64,000 bases of DNA from Echinarachnius parma (taxonomy: Eukaryota; Echinodermata; Echinoidea; Clypeasteroida; Echinarachniidae), in assembly GCA_037951105.1 (NCBI GenBank), contig JBAMJV010003836.1, forward strand, positions 1-64,000. The letters are read 5' to 3'. Under the pieces are notes generated by a model that was not told where the DNA came from, did not search any database, and saw only the letters and a program-made list of their open reading frames with translations. Shown piece by piece: positions 26,451 to 38,033 of the stretch. How positions within the stretch are numbered: position 1 is the first letter of the stretch; each line of letters begins with the position of its first letter. Both the position numbers and the translations under genes were made by a program.

Positions 26451-27609
26451 GTTTGAAAGTTTGAAAGTTTGAAAGTTTGAAAGTTTGAAAGTTTGAAAGT
26501 TTGAAAGTTTATTATTTACTCAACGACCCATATAGGGTATCGGAGTACACAATAATGAAGTATAACAATATACATATAATGCAAGATAATTTCAGATTCG
26601 TTGAAATAATTATGTGACAATATTATACAGTTATATATACAGTAATATACAATTATGTTATTATACAGAAATATGTACACTTATTATACAGAAATATATA
26701 CATTATATACATAGAATGAAAGGGGAAACGGGAGGGGATGTGTGTGTGTGTGGGTGGGGATAGGGAGGGGAGAAGGTGGGGAAGGAAAAGGAAGAGGGAG
26801 GATATGGGTGGAGAGGGAAGAGGGGTGGGGAGGGAGAGGGGTGGGGAGGGAGAGGGGAGAGGGGTGGGGAAGGACAAGAAAGGGAGAGGGTGAGGAGGGG
26901 GAGGGGGGTGGCAGAGTAAGGAAGGGAGGCACAGCCCCAGGAAAGATTATACATATATTTAAATGTATAACATTACGTCCAATATAATATGATGATCAAA
27001 TTATACATGCGACATTATGTAGTTACAGAATTTCGCTAGATTTGATAAGACACGTTTCTTTTCACAGGTAAAGAGTTGGTTCATTTTTAAAGTGCTTGGA
27101 TTTTTCCAATAATATTTTTTAACAAACTTCTTTCGTTGATTTTCAAAACATTTACACTGAAATAGGTAATGAAATTCATCACCAATTTTATTTTCATTAC
27201 AAAGAGTGCAATATCTTTCATTTCTTGGGATATGACCATATCTTCCCATTAGTATAGGCAATTTATGGTTAATGCATCTAAATTTACCAAAAGATTTAAT
27301 CTCAGAACTTCGCAATAAATTAAGATATTTTTCAAAGTGATGAGATTGCTTATAAATTCTATAATTAATACATTGAGAATTTCCTTCAATATCACCATGC
27401 CATTCTTGTTTACCAGTGTCATTCAATTTGGTGCTTATCAGACTTTTGAAAGCAAATAAACTGATATTTGATGCCTGATTATCCCAAATTTCTGTGAGTC
27501 CCAAGTTATCAAGTAAATTATTTAGTGATTGGTTGAAAGGGAGGCAAGTCGAGCCACGCGCATCAACGTCATAGAAACCATGCGTAAAATGTCCTAGTAT
27601 TATCAACAA
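26451..27609 (-). mobile_element. 5'-truncated non-LTR retrotransposon
   Basis: Minus-strand LINE end: coding part at 27001-27609, then a G/A-rich 3' UTR (26742-26940 on the plus strand) and an octamer-like tail (GTTTGAAA x8 on the plus strand, 26451-26510). The 5' part with endonuclease and reverse transcriptase is absent. Confidence 0.75.
27001..27609 (-). pseudogene. LINE pol C-terminal fragment with CCHC-like zinc motif
   Basis: 202 residues. Recognisable by the C-terminal LINE signature: FRCINHKLPILMGRYGHIPR, then CTLCNENKIGDEFHYLFQC and a Lys-rich KKFVKKYYWKNP block. This is the zinc-binding region following the reverse transcriptase in many invertebrate LINEs. With the RT missing it is a dead-on-arrival copy, although the remaining frame is unbroken. 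Confidence 0.75.
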
Positions 27610-28420
27610 AAAAGTGCTTATTAGGCAAAAATTAAATCATTCCTTAATCTTATCCATATGCTTTTTGATCGAAGCACTATATCTATTATTATTCTCCAGC
27701 TCTTGGAAATTATTTTCTGAGTTTTCATCAGTATTCAATCGTTGCGTACTACCAGTATTCTTGACACACTGTATTCGCTGTTTCGATATTGGTGAGTACA
27801 TTTTGCACTAATGTCTTATTCTTTTCCCCATTGTTGGATATGGTGACATTGAAACAGTTTTATAATATTTGTTTTTAGACAACATGAACAACAAAAATAC
27901 ATGCGTAAATTTATGGAAAGAGAGTCATAATTTATTGCTAAAATTTAGACGATGGAACGAAAACACCCCGTTTTATTATTATAATCGGAGAAAATATGAT
28001 TAAATCGACCATTTAATCAAGGTAAACGGCTCCATCCTCCCCCTTTTAATAAAGTTATTGAGAATAGTTAAAATATGTCCAACTTACTTTTTATTTGCAA
28101 CTTTGTAATATTTTAAGTATATCAATTTGCTTTTCTAGAGCAAATACCTCATGTAGAACATTTGAAGAGTCATTTGAACCATAAAGACATCAACTTTGGA
28201 AATGTTGATCTGTTCATGATACAAATGATATCTGATCTATTTCGTTAATCAACATCTTAAAAGTTATTCCTCTCTCTCTAATGTTCTTCCATATCGCTCA
28301 TGCTATCTTTTTTTTCTATACATTTTCTCTTTATATACATTTATGTCATAGTATTAATTTTTCCTATGTATCTAAATATATCCTTTTTTCTCTCTCACAC
28401 TTTTTGTCACGATTTGTCAG
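27610..28420. other. gene-free sequence upstream of the repeat-protein exon
   Basis: AT-rich. The last 40 bp before 28421 form a polypyrimidine tract ending in CAG, a good 3' splice-site candidate. Confidence 0.45.
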
Positions 28421-29402
28421 ATCAGATCCCATGATGGCAGTCATCGACGTTAATGAGCTCACTCGACGACCCGTCGGAGTTGACGGCGTCTTGTCCGTCC
28501 AGCGAACCCGCATAGCCAGGCGGACGTCAGCTAGAAAGGAGCGTATTGGACTAGGGGTCGTGGCGTTCCATGCCGCAGAGATCTGTAGGGTACTAGACAA
28601 AGCTAATCCATCCCTCGTCAATAACTCCGGCGTCGATGGCGACCTGTCCGGCCAACGATCCCGCAGATCCACGCGGATGTCGACTAGGCAACAACGTCTC
28701 AGACTAGGAGATGCGTCATGTCACGCAGCAGAAATCCTTACGGCATTAGACGCAGCTGGACCATCCCCCGTCAATGATACCGACGTTGACTGTGACCTGT
28801 CTGCCCAACGAGCTCGCAGAACCAGGTGGATGTCGACAAGACAGCAACGTCTCAGACTAGGAGATGCGTCATGCCACGCATCAGAAATCCGTACGGCATT
28901 AGACGCAGCTGGACCGTCCCCCGTCAATGATACCGACGTTGACGGTGACTTGTCTGCCCAACGAGTTCGCAGAACCAGGCGGATGTCGACAAGACGACAA
29001 CGTCTCAGACTTGGAGATGTGTCAAGCCCTGCTGCAGAGATTCACACGGCATTAGAAGCAGCTGGACGATCCCCAGTCAATGATACTGAAGTCGACAGTG
29101 ACTTGGCCCTCCAGCGAACCCGCAGAGCCGCCAAAGATACCGACGTCCACGGCCACGTGTCCGCCCAGCGAGCTCGCAGAACCAGGTGGATGTCGGAAAT
29201 ACAACAACGTCTCAAGTTAGGGGATGCCTCAGCCCATGCCGCAGTAGTCATCGAGGCGTTGACGCTGCACGCTGTTGATCAGTCGACCGCCGTCACATCA
29301 CCGTCTAATGGAGACAAAGGATCATGTGATCCCGATAGCCTGCAGGTTTTACCACCCATATGCGCTCCTCCTACTGCTGATGTTGGTCAAAGATGCACAT
29401 AG
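28421..29402 (+). CDS. unrecognised protein of 51-residue repeats
   Basis: I do not recognise this protein. The frame is open from upstream of 28421; an acceptor-like TTTGTCAG precedes 28421 and ATG codons lie at 28431 and 28434, so it is either a terminal exon or a single-exon gene of about 324 residues. Four 51-residue repeats start at 28491, 28644, 28797 and 28950, a truncated 18-residue copy at 29103 and a diverged copy at 29157. Consensus: LSAQRARRTRRMSTRQQRLR, LGDASCHAAEI, ALDAAGPSPVNDTDVDGD. Each unit has a basic Arg-rich helix-like half and an acidic linker. Composition is GC-richer than its surroundings and all length changes are multiples of three, which supports coding. The final 16 codons lie inside the segmental duplication. 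No signal peptide or membrane segment belongs to the spliced model. Confidence 0.55.
28491..29255 (+). repeat. 153-bp coding tandem repeat, about five units
   Basis: Units start at 28491, 28644, 28797, 28950, 29103 (54 bp) and 29157. Exact 153-bp spacing keeps the reading frame. Units 2-4 are nearly identical in nucleotides, implying recent expansion or conversion. Confidence 0.9.
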
Positions 29403-30711
29403 GCTGATCAGACAGGTGTAGGAGTCGCACTTCAAAAGCTTACCACAGAGCCCTGCGGTAGACGTAAAATCCCCGCCATCTTGCAAAATATTATCAAAAA
29501 CCGGGCAAACAAGAAACCACTCTGGTGGAGAGTGTTTGCAAAATTCATCTAAAATTATTATATATTGCTGTATCATATCTATAAATAAATAAATAGTTAC
29601 TAATGCAACCCATCCGACACATGATTTATGTTTTTTTTTTTTTGTTGTTGAAATATTATAATTTAAATACACATGTTTCTACACCGTATCATCTGCGTGG
29701 ATGTGTGATGAACATTATTCTTTTTTTATCCTCTACAACCTACATTGTGATGAATGATCAGCACATTGTGGAGTCATTTATTGATGGGCGTGTATAATAC
29801 TTAATAAATGAATGAATGCATGCATGAATGAATGAACGAATGAATGAATGAATGAATGAATTAATAAATAATGAAATAAATAAATGGATAAATTTAACAT
29901 TCTAGAATTCATGAATTGCCTGTTTAATTGATAACTCAAAATTAATTATGAATACCACAACAAAATAATAAACAAATACCAAAATAAAGAATCTCAATAA
30001 TTACTTCAAGGAACATTAAACAATCTAGAAATACAAAGGACTATCAATATTTGGAACTCATATGCACATAATAAATACATATACATTTTAAGTACAGTTT
30101 TGAATTATTGAAAGCAGCACAAAACCACAAGCATTAAAATACACAAATAAAAGACTCTTAGTAAAGCAAACATCGAGCATGTTGTATTGTAAATCGACAT
30201 GACTCCAACATAAATGTTCAAGTAGCTAGCTTCACTGGAACCAACTTCCATTTTGAGATTGGGAATGTCAGTGCCCTCCTATAATATTTGAGATTAATCA
30301 ACAAGATAATTAATGCGATAAATTAAACAATAGCAAATTAGCAATACAATTATAGGAAGGAAGTCCATTTATTCTCCCAAATCCCCATACATCACAGCCA
30401 TAATTTCCCCCGCCAGTGGAAAAACCCAGGTTATGCCACTGGCCTCTACACATTTACAAACGGATACTTTTCTACTCTGTATCAACATTTAGCCCTTCCG
30501 ATGTGTTCCGGTTTTCACCACAACAAGTAATCATACCCATATGAAGCAGAATCTAAAAAGTGTCACTATTGGTATTACAGTAAACCTAGACATAAGCTCT
30601 GACGTAGTCCTATGTTATAGAGGGTCGAAGGAAGTTGGCAAGAGTGTCTTCAAACGCACCATTTACATATTCTGATGTCAATGAGTGCATGGTAAACACG
30701 TTTTATAACTT
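29403..30711. other. duplicated non-coding flank, copy A
   Basis: AT-rich sequence shared with 38615-39948, including (GAAT)n at about 29805-29862. Nothing coding is supported. Confidence 0.6.
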
Positions 30712-30717
30712 TATAAG
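30712..30717 (+). promoter_or_regulatory. TATA-like box of lectin gene A
   Basis: TATAAG 39 bp before the ATG, in a block (TTTTATAACTTTATAAGCCC) identical in copy B at 39949. A start site near 30742 would leave a very short 5' UTR; a UTR intron is not excluded. Confidence 0.45.
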
Positions 30718-30755
30718 CCCAGATCGACTCTACTAACATACAAGACATTGTTAAG

Positions 30756-33700
30756 ATGGCTTCGTCTTCATGTGGTGGTTTCCTCCTTCTGTTGGTAGCA
30801 GTGTTCAGTGTGTCGTCCATCATGGTGACCGGTGCTCAGGCTGGGGGATGCAGCTGCCCTCCGCTCTGGACAGCTTTTGGGGACAATTGCTACAGGTAAG
30901 GAGGCTTCCATGTTTTCCAACGTTACCCCATGAAACGTCATCTGAGCGCACTAACAAAAGCGAGTTATGTAACCGCTGCTGTTGAATCTGCTGCTAGTTC
31001 AGTGGTGCATCCTCCAATGTTCAGTCAAAACAGCTGATACTAGTAGTGGTTAAGAAACATTGATTATTTCCATTATTATTGATACCGATCCGACTGCTTT
31101 TTAGTTGGATCGGCTTCGTGTGCATTGCATCACGACTCCGATAGGCCAATCGGAACATTTTGAATCGGCTCTGACTGATCGGGCCGGACTGTACCATGTC
31201 TACCCTGACTGGAAACCAGTCGGATCGGGTCGAGTCGGCCCTAAGTGCGTTTGGCCTTTATATTCGTACGAAGAAGGGAAGGAGTTAGGGCCCCGTTGCA
31301 GAAAGAGATACAATCGATTGTAAGTTACAATAATTGTAAGTCAGAACATTTTTGCATTTCAACCAATCAAATTAGCGCATTTAGTCACGTGATCTGACTT
31401 ACAATAAATTGTAACTCACACTTGATTGTACACTGTTGGTCATAATGTTGGAATATTTTTTTTTTAGATCCAACTTTATTCTTTTTCCTGTTTTTTTGCG
31501 ACTAAACATAATCATTACATTATGTTTCCAAACTACCAATGTACAATACATGGTAGCATGAATTTGCATTAATTAATGTATTCTTTTGTTTTGAGCTTTG
31601 AAAGGCAGGACATTTGATGATTGGCCCCTTTCCTTCTCCAAAGGGTATGTCCAACGAGTCATCGTTATGGGTCATTTCTCAAAGTTGGCCGTGAGATTTT
31701 CAACCAAAATTGGCACAGAGGCTCTCGAGGCCATACCCGGTCCAATGTCATTGGCTACCTGCCAAACGATCCTTGTGCTCCACCAGGAATGGGTGTCAAC
31801 AAGCAATGTCCACTATTTCGTTGGACCATCGCAGGTTAAGGTCTATGAAGTCCTCAAATGTCATCGAGAGAAGGGTCAATTAAAGCCAAGATTATCTTTA
31901 GGACGTTTACGATTGACCACCAGGATAGATTATCGCAAATTGCTTAACATGTGCCGTAGAAACCGGAAATGCCAAAAAGGAGCCTTCGCCGACTATGAAG
32001 AAAACACTATGGAATCAACGCCTTCCGCAAAACTGTACATCAGCAATCCCTCTAACATGGTCACATAGCAAGACAAACTACCAAGTGTCCACCGAAGACC
32101 ATGTAACCGAGATTTACTGGACGTCCCTGGAATAGGGAGCCCAGAAGATTTCCGCCTGGACACTAGAGATATGTCATCTTAATGGGTACGAGCCATAACA
32201 TCCTTAACCGAACAGATAAAAGACAAATGGTTCGCCGATTACGTGGCGAGAAGTTCCAAGTTGTCTGCATTCACTAAACGACTTGAGTTTGTGACGTCCC
32301 AACAGTGGTATGGCTCGTACCCATTAAGATGACATATCTCTAGTGTCCAGGCGGAAATCTTCTGGGCTCCCTAGTCCAGGGACGTCCGGTAAATCTTTGT
32401 TACCTGGTATTGGGTGGACACTTGGTAGTTTGTCTTGCTATGTGACCATGTTAGAGGGATTGCTGATGTACAGTTTGACGGAAGGCGTTGATTCCATAGT
32501 GTTTTCTTCATAGTCGGCGAAGACTCCTTTTTGGCATTTCCGGTTTCTACGGCACAGGTTAAGCAATTTGCGATAATCTATCCTGGTGGTCAATCGTAGA
32601 CGTCCTAGAGATAATATTGGCTTTAATCGACCCTTCTCTCGATGACATCTGAGGACTTTAGTTCAAGTTCAAGTTCAAGTTCGTCTTTATTCATTTCAAT
32701 CATAAAACAATAACATTATATATAATACAAGTCATGTATCAATCAATCATATGGATAAATACAGATAAATATTGAAATATTGAAATAGGAGGCTACAAAA
32801 AAAGTAAAATACTTGTAAGCAGTAGCCCCCTTCTAGATACAAATAATATGATTTTACACATTTGATACAAAGTATACAGCGTACATTAAAAACCTATAAC
32901 TACTATAAACACACATACACACACACACACACTCACACACTCACACACGAAACACACATTGCATGGGTAAGAACGTAAGAAAATAAAGCTATCTTTATAA
33001 GAGTTACTTTGAATAGGAAGAGATTAGTAGTCTCTTCAATTGGGCTTTAAATGCAGACTGCAGAGTGCAACTTCTAAATTCATTTGACCTGCGATGGTCC
33101 AACGAAATAGTGGACATTGCTTGTTGACATGCATTCCTGGTGGAGCACAGGCATCGTTCGGCGGGTAGCCAATGGCATTGGACCGGGTATGGCCTCGAGA
33201 GCCTCTGTGCCAATTTGGGTTGAAAATCTCACGGCCAACTTTGAGAAATGGCCCATAACGATGACTCGTTGGACATACGCTTTGGAGAAGGAAAGGGGCC
33301 AATCATCAAAGGTCCTGCCTTTCAAAGCTCAAAACAAAATAATAAATTCATTAATGCAAATTCATGCTACCATGTATTGTACATTGGTAGTTTAGAAACA
33401 TAATGTAATGATTATTTTAGTCTAAAATTATTCATTAGGCGCAAAAAAACAGGAAAAGAATAAAGTTGGATTTAAAAAAAATATATTCCAACATTATGAC
33501 CAACAGTGTATCTCTTTCTGCAACAGGGCCCTGTGGGGCTACATTATACTCTCTTCCCGGAGTTTTGAAAACGCAAGTATTTGGGTAAAAGAAAATACAA
33601 AATCGGGTAAAATCTTTAGCAAATCGAGGGGAAAATATTTGTAGTTTTAGTGGAGGTGGACGTGTCAGTAATGGTGTTGTTGTTGGTGGTGGTGGTTGTG

Positions 33701-36270
33701 ATGTTGGTGGGGCTGGTCGTGTTTGTGAGTCAATAATTGTTGGTTGTTGCATATATATAATCATGATTAAATACATGTATTGTAACATCATTTTACATAA
33801 CGGGCCAGTGGCGTATAGCTACGGGGCCATGGGGTATTAAATGCCCCCTATAATTTGACAAAACATAACAGGAAAATCTGTGGGAAAAAAAAAATGCCCC
33901 CCCCCCTCATATAGTGACTGTTACTTTATATGGCGTCCCAATGTGCAGATTCTTCGCGGCTAAGAATGTCACGTGGCTTGATGCGGAGATGGCTTGTCGC
34001 GGGTTTTCCGTCCCGTGCGGAGAAACAGATTCCTCTGACGTCGTCCTAGGCCACCTGACCTCCGTCCATTCCCGAGAGGAGATGGATTTCTTGAGTGTCC
34101 TCGTGGACTCCGTTCGGAACAAGTGGGTGAGTATGTAGGACCGTCTGTCGGTATATCGAATAGGTATACCAGAGAGGTGGGAAGACCTCTGGGTATACTA
34201 AAGGGATCTAGTAACATTGTCCAAATCCACAAAACTTAGAACTATAATGGTTCCCTCGTATTCGTAATACCGATATAAGTATGCTGGAACATGTGTCGAT
34301 TTGTCAAATTCCCCCTTCGTTTAAAAGATATTGACGATTGAAGTGTTCAGATTTGTAATTATCCACTGGAAAGTTATAAATGTGTAAAGAGTCAGTGCAA
34401 TGATGTTGGCACATATTATCACTTTGCATTTTCGCTTATTACTCGGCCATAGATATATAGAACATTCATTTAACGTGACATTTTCACACACTATAGATAT
34501 ATCATATCACAAACATATCAATTCTATCAAGCATTCATCACTTTTTTCACAACACAGTTACTAGATCCCTTTAAAGTGACTAATTATCATTGTCAAATTC
34601 AACCGGAATCACTTGGAGCTTCCACATTTCTGTGGACATAGTTTTTGGCCTATGGTTACATGAATAAAAGGTGTTTTGATTTTCAAATGTCGCCTTAATT
34701 ATGGAGATATTTATGAATGAATGGATGAAAGCGTTCCGGAACGCTTTTCGATTGTAGTAAAAATCAATGGGAAATAGGCCATATCATCTGAGGCAAAGAT
34801 TTCCACCTTTTCACTAGTTTAAAGGGGTAGTTCAGTTTTGATAGAGAGGGCGCTGCACATCACAATTTGTTTGTGAGGTAATGAAAGAGTGTCAAATTTG
34901 AGAGAACATGCAATTTTAATGGCAGAATAAACTTTATTTGGTGAAAATCGACCCAGAAATGGCCGAAATACCAAAAAATATATCTGATCTTATAATTATT
35001 TGAGGCCCAAATAATTAGATGTTTTTTTTTCAAAAAATGAAAAAAAATGCTTGCACTTTTTCAAAAATTTTCAAAAGCGTTTTTAAAATAGTTGTTGATG
35101 ATCTCTCTATTCAATTATTGTTTCAAAAAAACATCACATGCATAATTTTGTATGACAAATGGTTGAAACCAATGCCTTTTTAGAAAGCGCCCTCTTGTGT
35201 TTTAATGGCTCTTTTTTATGATAACGGGCTTTTTACTTAGTCGTTTGTAATTTTGTATACCTTTCGAGCATGGTGATACTAAATAAAGTTCAGCCTTACC
35301 AAAACTGTACTACCCCTTTAACTTTTTGTTCTTCATAAAACTGCCACACATCATTCAGAAGAATCTTTCCATGATAATATATGATTGAAGTCTAAACGTC
35401 AAAAAATCTTTTCATCTAAATTCGTTACTATAATAACATGACTAATTAAAACAATTTGAAATAATCAACGTTGCGTACACAACCGTTGCTTTCTTGGTAA
35501 TGAACCTTGGGCAAGCTTCAAGTTTCCGGGGAGAAGACTGATTAGAAGTCTTCTTGAATTGATATGCATGCATGTAAATAATTATGATCGCGCAGCTGTC
35601 TATCTAATTTGATTTAAAGGGGACCACCAGGCAAAGAACAACACATTATTATATGTTTTGGTACCGTTTTGTGATATCAAATAATTTAGATACCCAACAT
35701 TTTGCAAAGGGTTGTGTAATTCATAAACAAAGCAAATAATTTCCAGCACTTACGGAACCACTACTATTTCCTGGTTCCATACGGGTTGTATAGACAATAG
35801 ATTCCCGGGCGATTCGTTCGCTCTGCACACATTAGTCTTCGCAATTCAGATCGCATGAACGCATGCTTTAGAATGGTGATGCGTTTTTCTATTATATATT
35901 TTTTTCTGGAAACATATTTTTGTGAACTTCTTGATGGAATGAAATACTACAGATGTTACCTTTCATTTATAAGAATATTATTTTTGGGTGGTGGTACCCT
36001 TTAACTGAATGTATTTCACAGGTCCCGGATGGTGCGGTGCAGGTTTGGATCGGACTGAACGATAGGGACAGCGAATCGGACTTCATGTGGAGCGATGGCA
36101 CTGCTGCCGGTTTCACCTACTGGGCTGTAGGCCAACCGGCCACCAACCCAAACCCTGCTGCGTGGCGGGACTGCGTGGTGGTCAAGCACACCAACGCATT
36201 CAAGTGGTTTGACATGGCGTGCGGGTGGGCCTTACCCGACTCCTTCGTCTGTAAGATGCCCAAGTGGTAG
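30756..36270 (+). CDS. secreted C-type lectin A, three exons
   Basis: Exons 30756-30895, 33949-34126 and 36022-36270 splice in frame (phases 2 and 0, GT-AG) to 188 residues. Residues 1-29 form a signal peptide ending GAQA, followed directly by a single C-type lectin domain: CPPLWTAFGDNCYR, TWLDAEMAC, VHSREEMDFL, WIGLNDRDSESDFMWSDG, DC, FKWFDMACGWALPDSFVC. The paired cysteines and WIGL core are intact, so the fold should form and the protein be exported, probably as a soluble immune or matrix lectin. The usual EPN/QPD sugar motif is replaced by QPAT and WND by WFD, so classical calcium-dependent mannose or galactose binding is doubtful. Intron 1 is expanded by a 2.1-kb foldback insertion, intron 2 by three MITEs. 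Nearest relative in the window is gene B. Confidence 0.88.
31431..33508. mobile_element. palindromic Tc1/mariner-like foldback element
   Basis: Starts CACTGTTGGTCATAATGTTGG and ends with its inverse, flanked by TA (31429-31430, 33509-33510). Copy B has the uninterrupted site TTGTATCTC. Two arms of ~770 bp (31431-32198 and, excluding an insert, 32309-33508) are near-perfect inverted copies around a ~110-bp spacer. A 156-residue frame at 31598-32068 and its mirror copy match no family that I know. Confidence 0.8.
32661..33087 (-). mobile_element. LINE 3' end inserted in the right palindrome arm
   Basis: Breaks arm symmetry. The plus strand begins GTTCAAGTTCAAGTTCAAG (tail), has CTTTATTCATTT, and the minus strand ends with coding-like NEFRSCTLQSAFKAQLKRLL then a stop near 33004, a typical LINE pol C terminus. 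It also has a CACACA block near 32920. Confidence 0.65.
34202..34570 (+). mobile_element. M1 MITE, lectin A intron 2
   Basis: AGGGATCTAGTAAC to GTTACTAGATCCCT, TTAA at 34571-34574. Present at the matching site in copy B (41602), so it predates the duplication. Confidence 0.85.
34823..35317 (+). mobile_element. M2 MITE, lectin A intron 2, absent from B
   Basis: AGGGGTAGTTCAGTTTTG to CAAAACTGTACTACCCCT, TTAA at 34819-34822 and 35318-35321. Copy B has only GGTTACAGTG at the corresponding place. Confidence 0.88.
35618..36000. mobile_element. MITE M6, 17 bp before lectin A exon 3, absent from B
   Basis: 383 bp, left AGGGGACCACCAGG, right GGTGGTGGTACCCT, exact TTAA duplication at 35614-35617 and 36001-36004. 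Copy B shows the single TTAA (42726-42729). Confidence 0.88.
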
Positions 36271-36525
36271 AAGACGAATTATTAAAGGCACTGCGTCACC
36301 GGATTCGGAAGTATACTCACTGGACAGCGCCATTATATAGATCTGTTCGGAACCAAACGGAATCGTGCGTGAACGCAACTCTCACGCATAATCTTTTTAC
36401 TGTACCGTATGTTATAATTATCATGACTATACAGTATAGCTATATTCAAGCGCACGGTCTGTTCATGGCGCCTCCTGAAGCCTCTTTCACCACTCATTCA
36501 ATAAGGATCCAACAGGGATCGTACA

Positions 36526-36990
36526 AGTTTCAAGGTTCAAGGTTCATTTATTTCCTTCTTTCACAAAACATTTGTACATAGAATATCAAATAAGTAACAG
36601 GAAGAACAGATTATCAGCGTAAGCATAATTTGAAGTGCAATATTTAGTCAATATACAACCCAAACGTGTTCTTCTGAACAAGTCATGAAAGAAAGAGGAG
36701 ACCTTAAAGAAGCTGGGCTTGTTAGAGCAAGGTCCCCAAAGAAAATATCATACATTGACGTTTTAATTACTTTGAAACATTTAAAAAAGTAAAACTACCT
36801 TATACGACTAAAAATGATTACAGGTGGAGAAAAAAATATTTACAAAAGGGATAGCTTGATATTTGAAAAGGAGAGAAGGGGAAAATATATATAAAAGGAT
36901 GGAGAGGGAAGGAGCAAAATGGAACCAAAAAAAACAACAAACAGAGAAAAGCAGAGAAAGAAGAAGGTTCTATGTAGGGGGAAAGATATA
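36526..36990 (-). mobile_element. retroelement 3' end downstream of lectin A, absent from B
   Basis: The plus strand begins AGTTTCAAGGTTCAAGGTTC then ATTTATTTCC, like minus-strand LINE tails. Flanking TACA repeats match an uninterrupted GTACACGG site in copy B (~43248). Interior purine-rich, no clear protein. Confidence 0.65.
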
Positions 36991-37850
36991 CACGGATCGA
37001 CATCCGTGGTGTTCCGGCGTGACACCGTCTTTTCGTTCGTACATTCAAGGATCACAACACGGACCAACACAGATTGACGCTCCGGGATCATCATTGTCAT
37101 TGTCGCGTTGTTTCTGGTGTGGCAGGGATAACTGTCCAGGTGTCCAGGGCAAATTAAAACAAGGGATATCTGTCAAAATTACTCCGTCAATGTGGGTTTT
37201 GTGTGTGTGTCACGTGTAAAAGCAATGTTTTGTGGCATATCAGTTCAATTTATATTTATTCAGATCATTTTATTGAACAAACACACAAAACGGTTATGTT
37301 GTATGAGTGACGTCAAACGGGCGTCAAACGCGTCGATGTGACGTCATGAATGAGTTAAGTGTACATAATGAGTAAATTACTGTTCGGTAGATGTCCATAT
37401 GCATGTGTGTATGTCTGTATGTTTGTGTTGGAGTGTGTATGTGTGTCTCCGTCTGTATGAAGGCTCGAAAACGGACAAAATCAGGATTTTAAAACTATCC
37501 GAATGACGTCACTGCCAATTATCCCTGGGTGGACACTTATCCCTGTCACACCGGCATCATCGTGTACAGACCTCCGGCGTGATTGTCGCACCGCTATTGT
37601 GAAATCTCGTCCTCGCGGAGGACGCCGGTTTCAACACGGTGGCTACACTGAGACTACCGGAGACCGGAGTCGTTAGGTGACTATAGGACTTACGGATAAA
37701 TATACGGATATGTCTACTTTTTCTCCCGGATCATCTTCACGATGCTGGTGTGTACACAGTGAAACCGGTAACAACACGGAATAACATATAGGATCCCGGA
37801 GCATCGATCCGTGTCCATCCGTCTTACATCCTTGAATGTGTGAAAGCGTT
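36991..37850. repeat. CCGG-rich foldback repeat, copy A
   Basis: Ends ACATTCAAGGATCACAAC and CATCCTTGAATGTGTGAAAG are inverted; interior is rich in CCGG and ACGGA words. The counterpart is 43296-43650. T19 run near 37849-37868. Confidence 0.55.
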
Positions 37851-38033
37851 TTTTTTTTTTTTTTTTTAAGTGCGTTTAATTTAGCGCCCTCTAATATGAC
37901 GACGCCTTAGCTTCAAGAGTTCGAAATTAGATTAAATCGCGCTTGTGTTTATATATGGTCATACAAAGGAAACATAATTATAATACACATATTATGAGTA
38001 CGTCTATTTGAGGGGAGTTAACGCACATTATCC

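Larger units (their letters stand above)
31287..33532. mobile_element. M3 MITE split by a nested element (lectin A intron 1)
   Basis: Left end AGGGCCCCGTTGCAGAAAG at 31287, right end TCTTTCTGCAACAGGGCCCT ending at 33532. The 166-bp unbroken counterpart sits at 40743-40908 in copy B. Confidence 0.88.
29354..38033 (+). repeat. segmental duplication copy A (lectin gene A)
   Basis: Collinear with 38567-43819. The left edge is at ACCCATATGCGCTCC inside the repeat-protein frame, the right edge at CACATTATCCAAT. A is longer (8.7 against 5.25 kb), mainly through insertions absent from B at 31431, 34823, 35618 and 36526. Confidence 0.88.

Noticed and set aside
27614-27811. Plus-strand frame upstream of the repeat protein
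   Set aside because: AT-rich and without motifs; lies at the 5' edge of a minus-strand LINE fragment.
31598-32068. 156-residue frame in the palindrome
   Set aside because: Mirrored in both arms, no recognisable motif, no start context; kept only as part of the foldback element.
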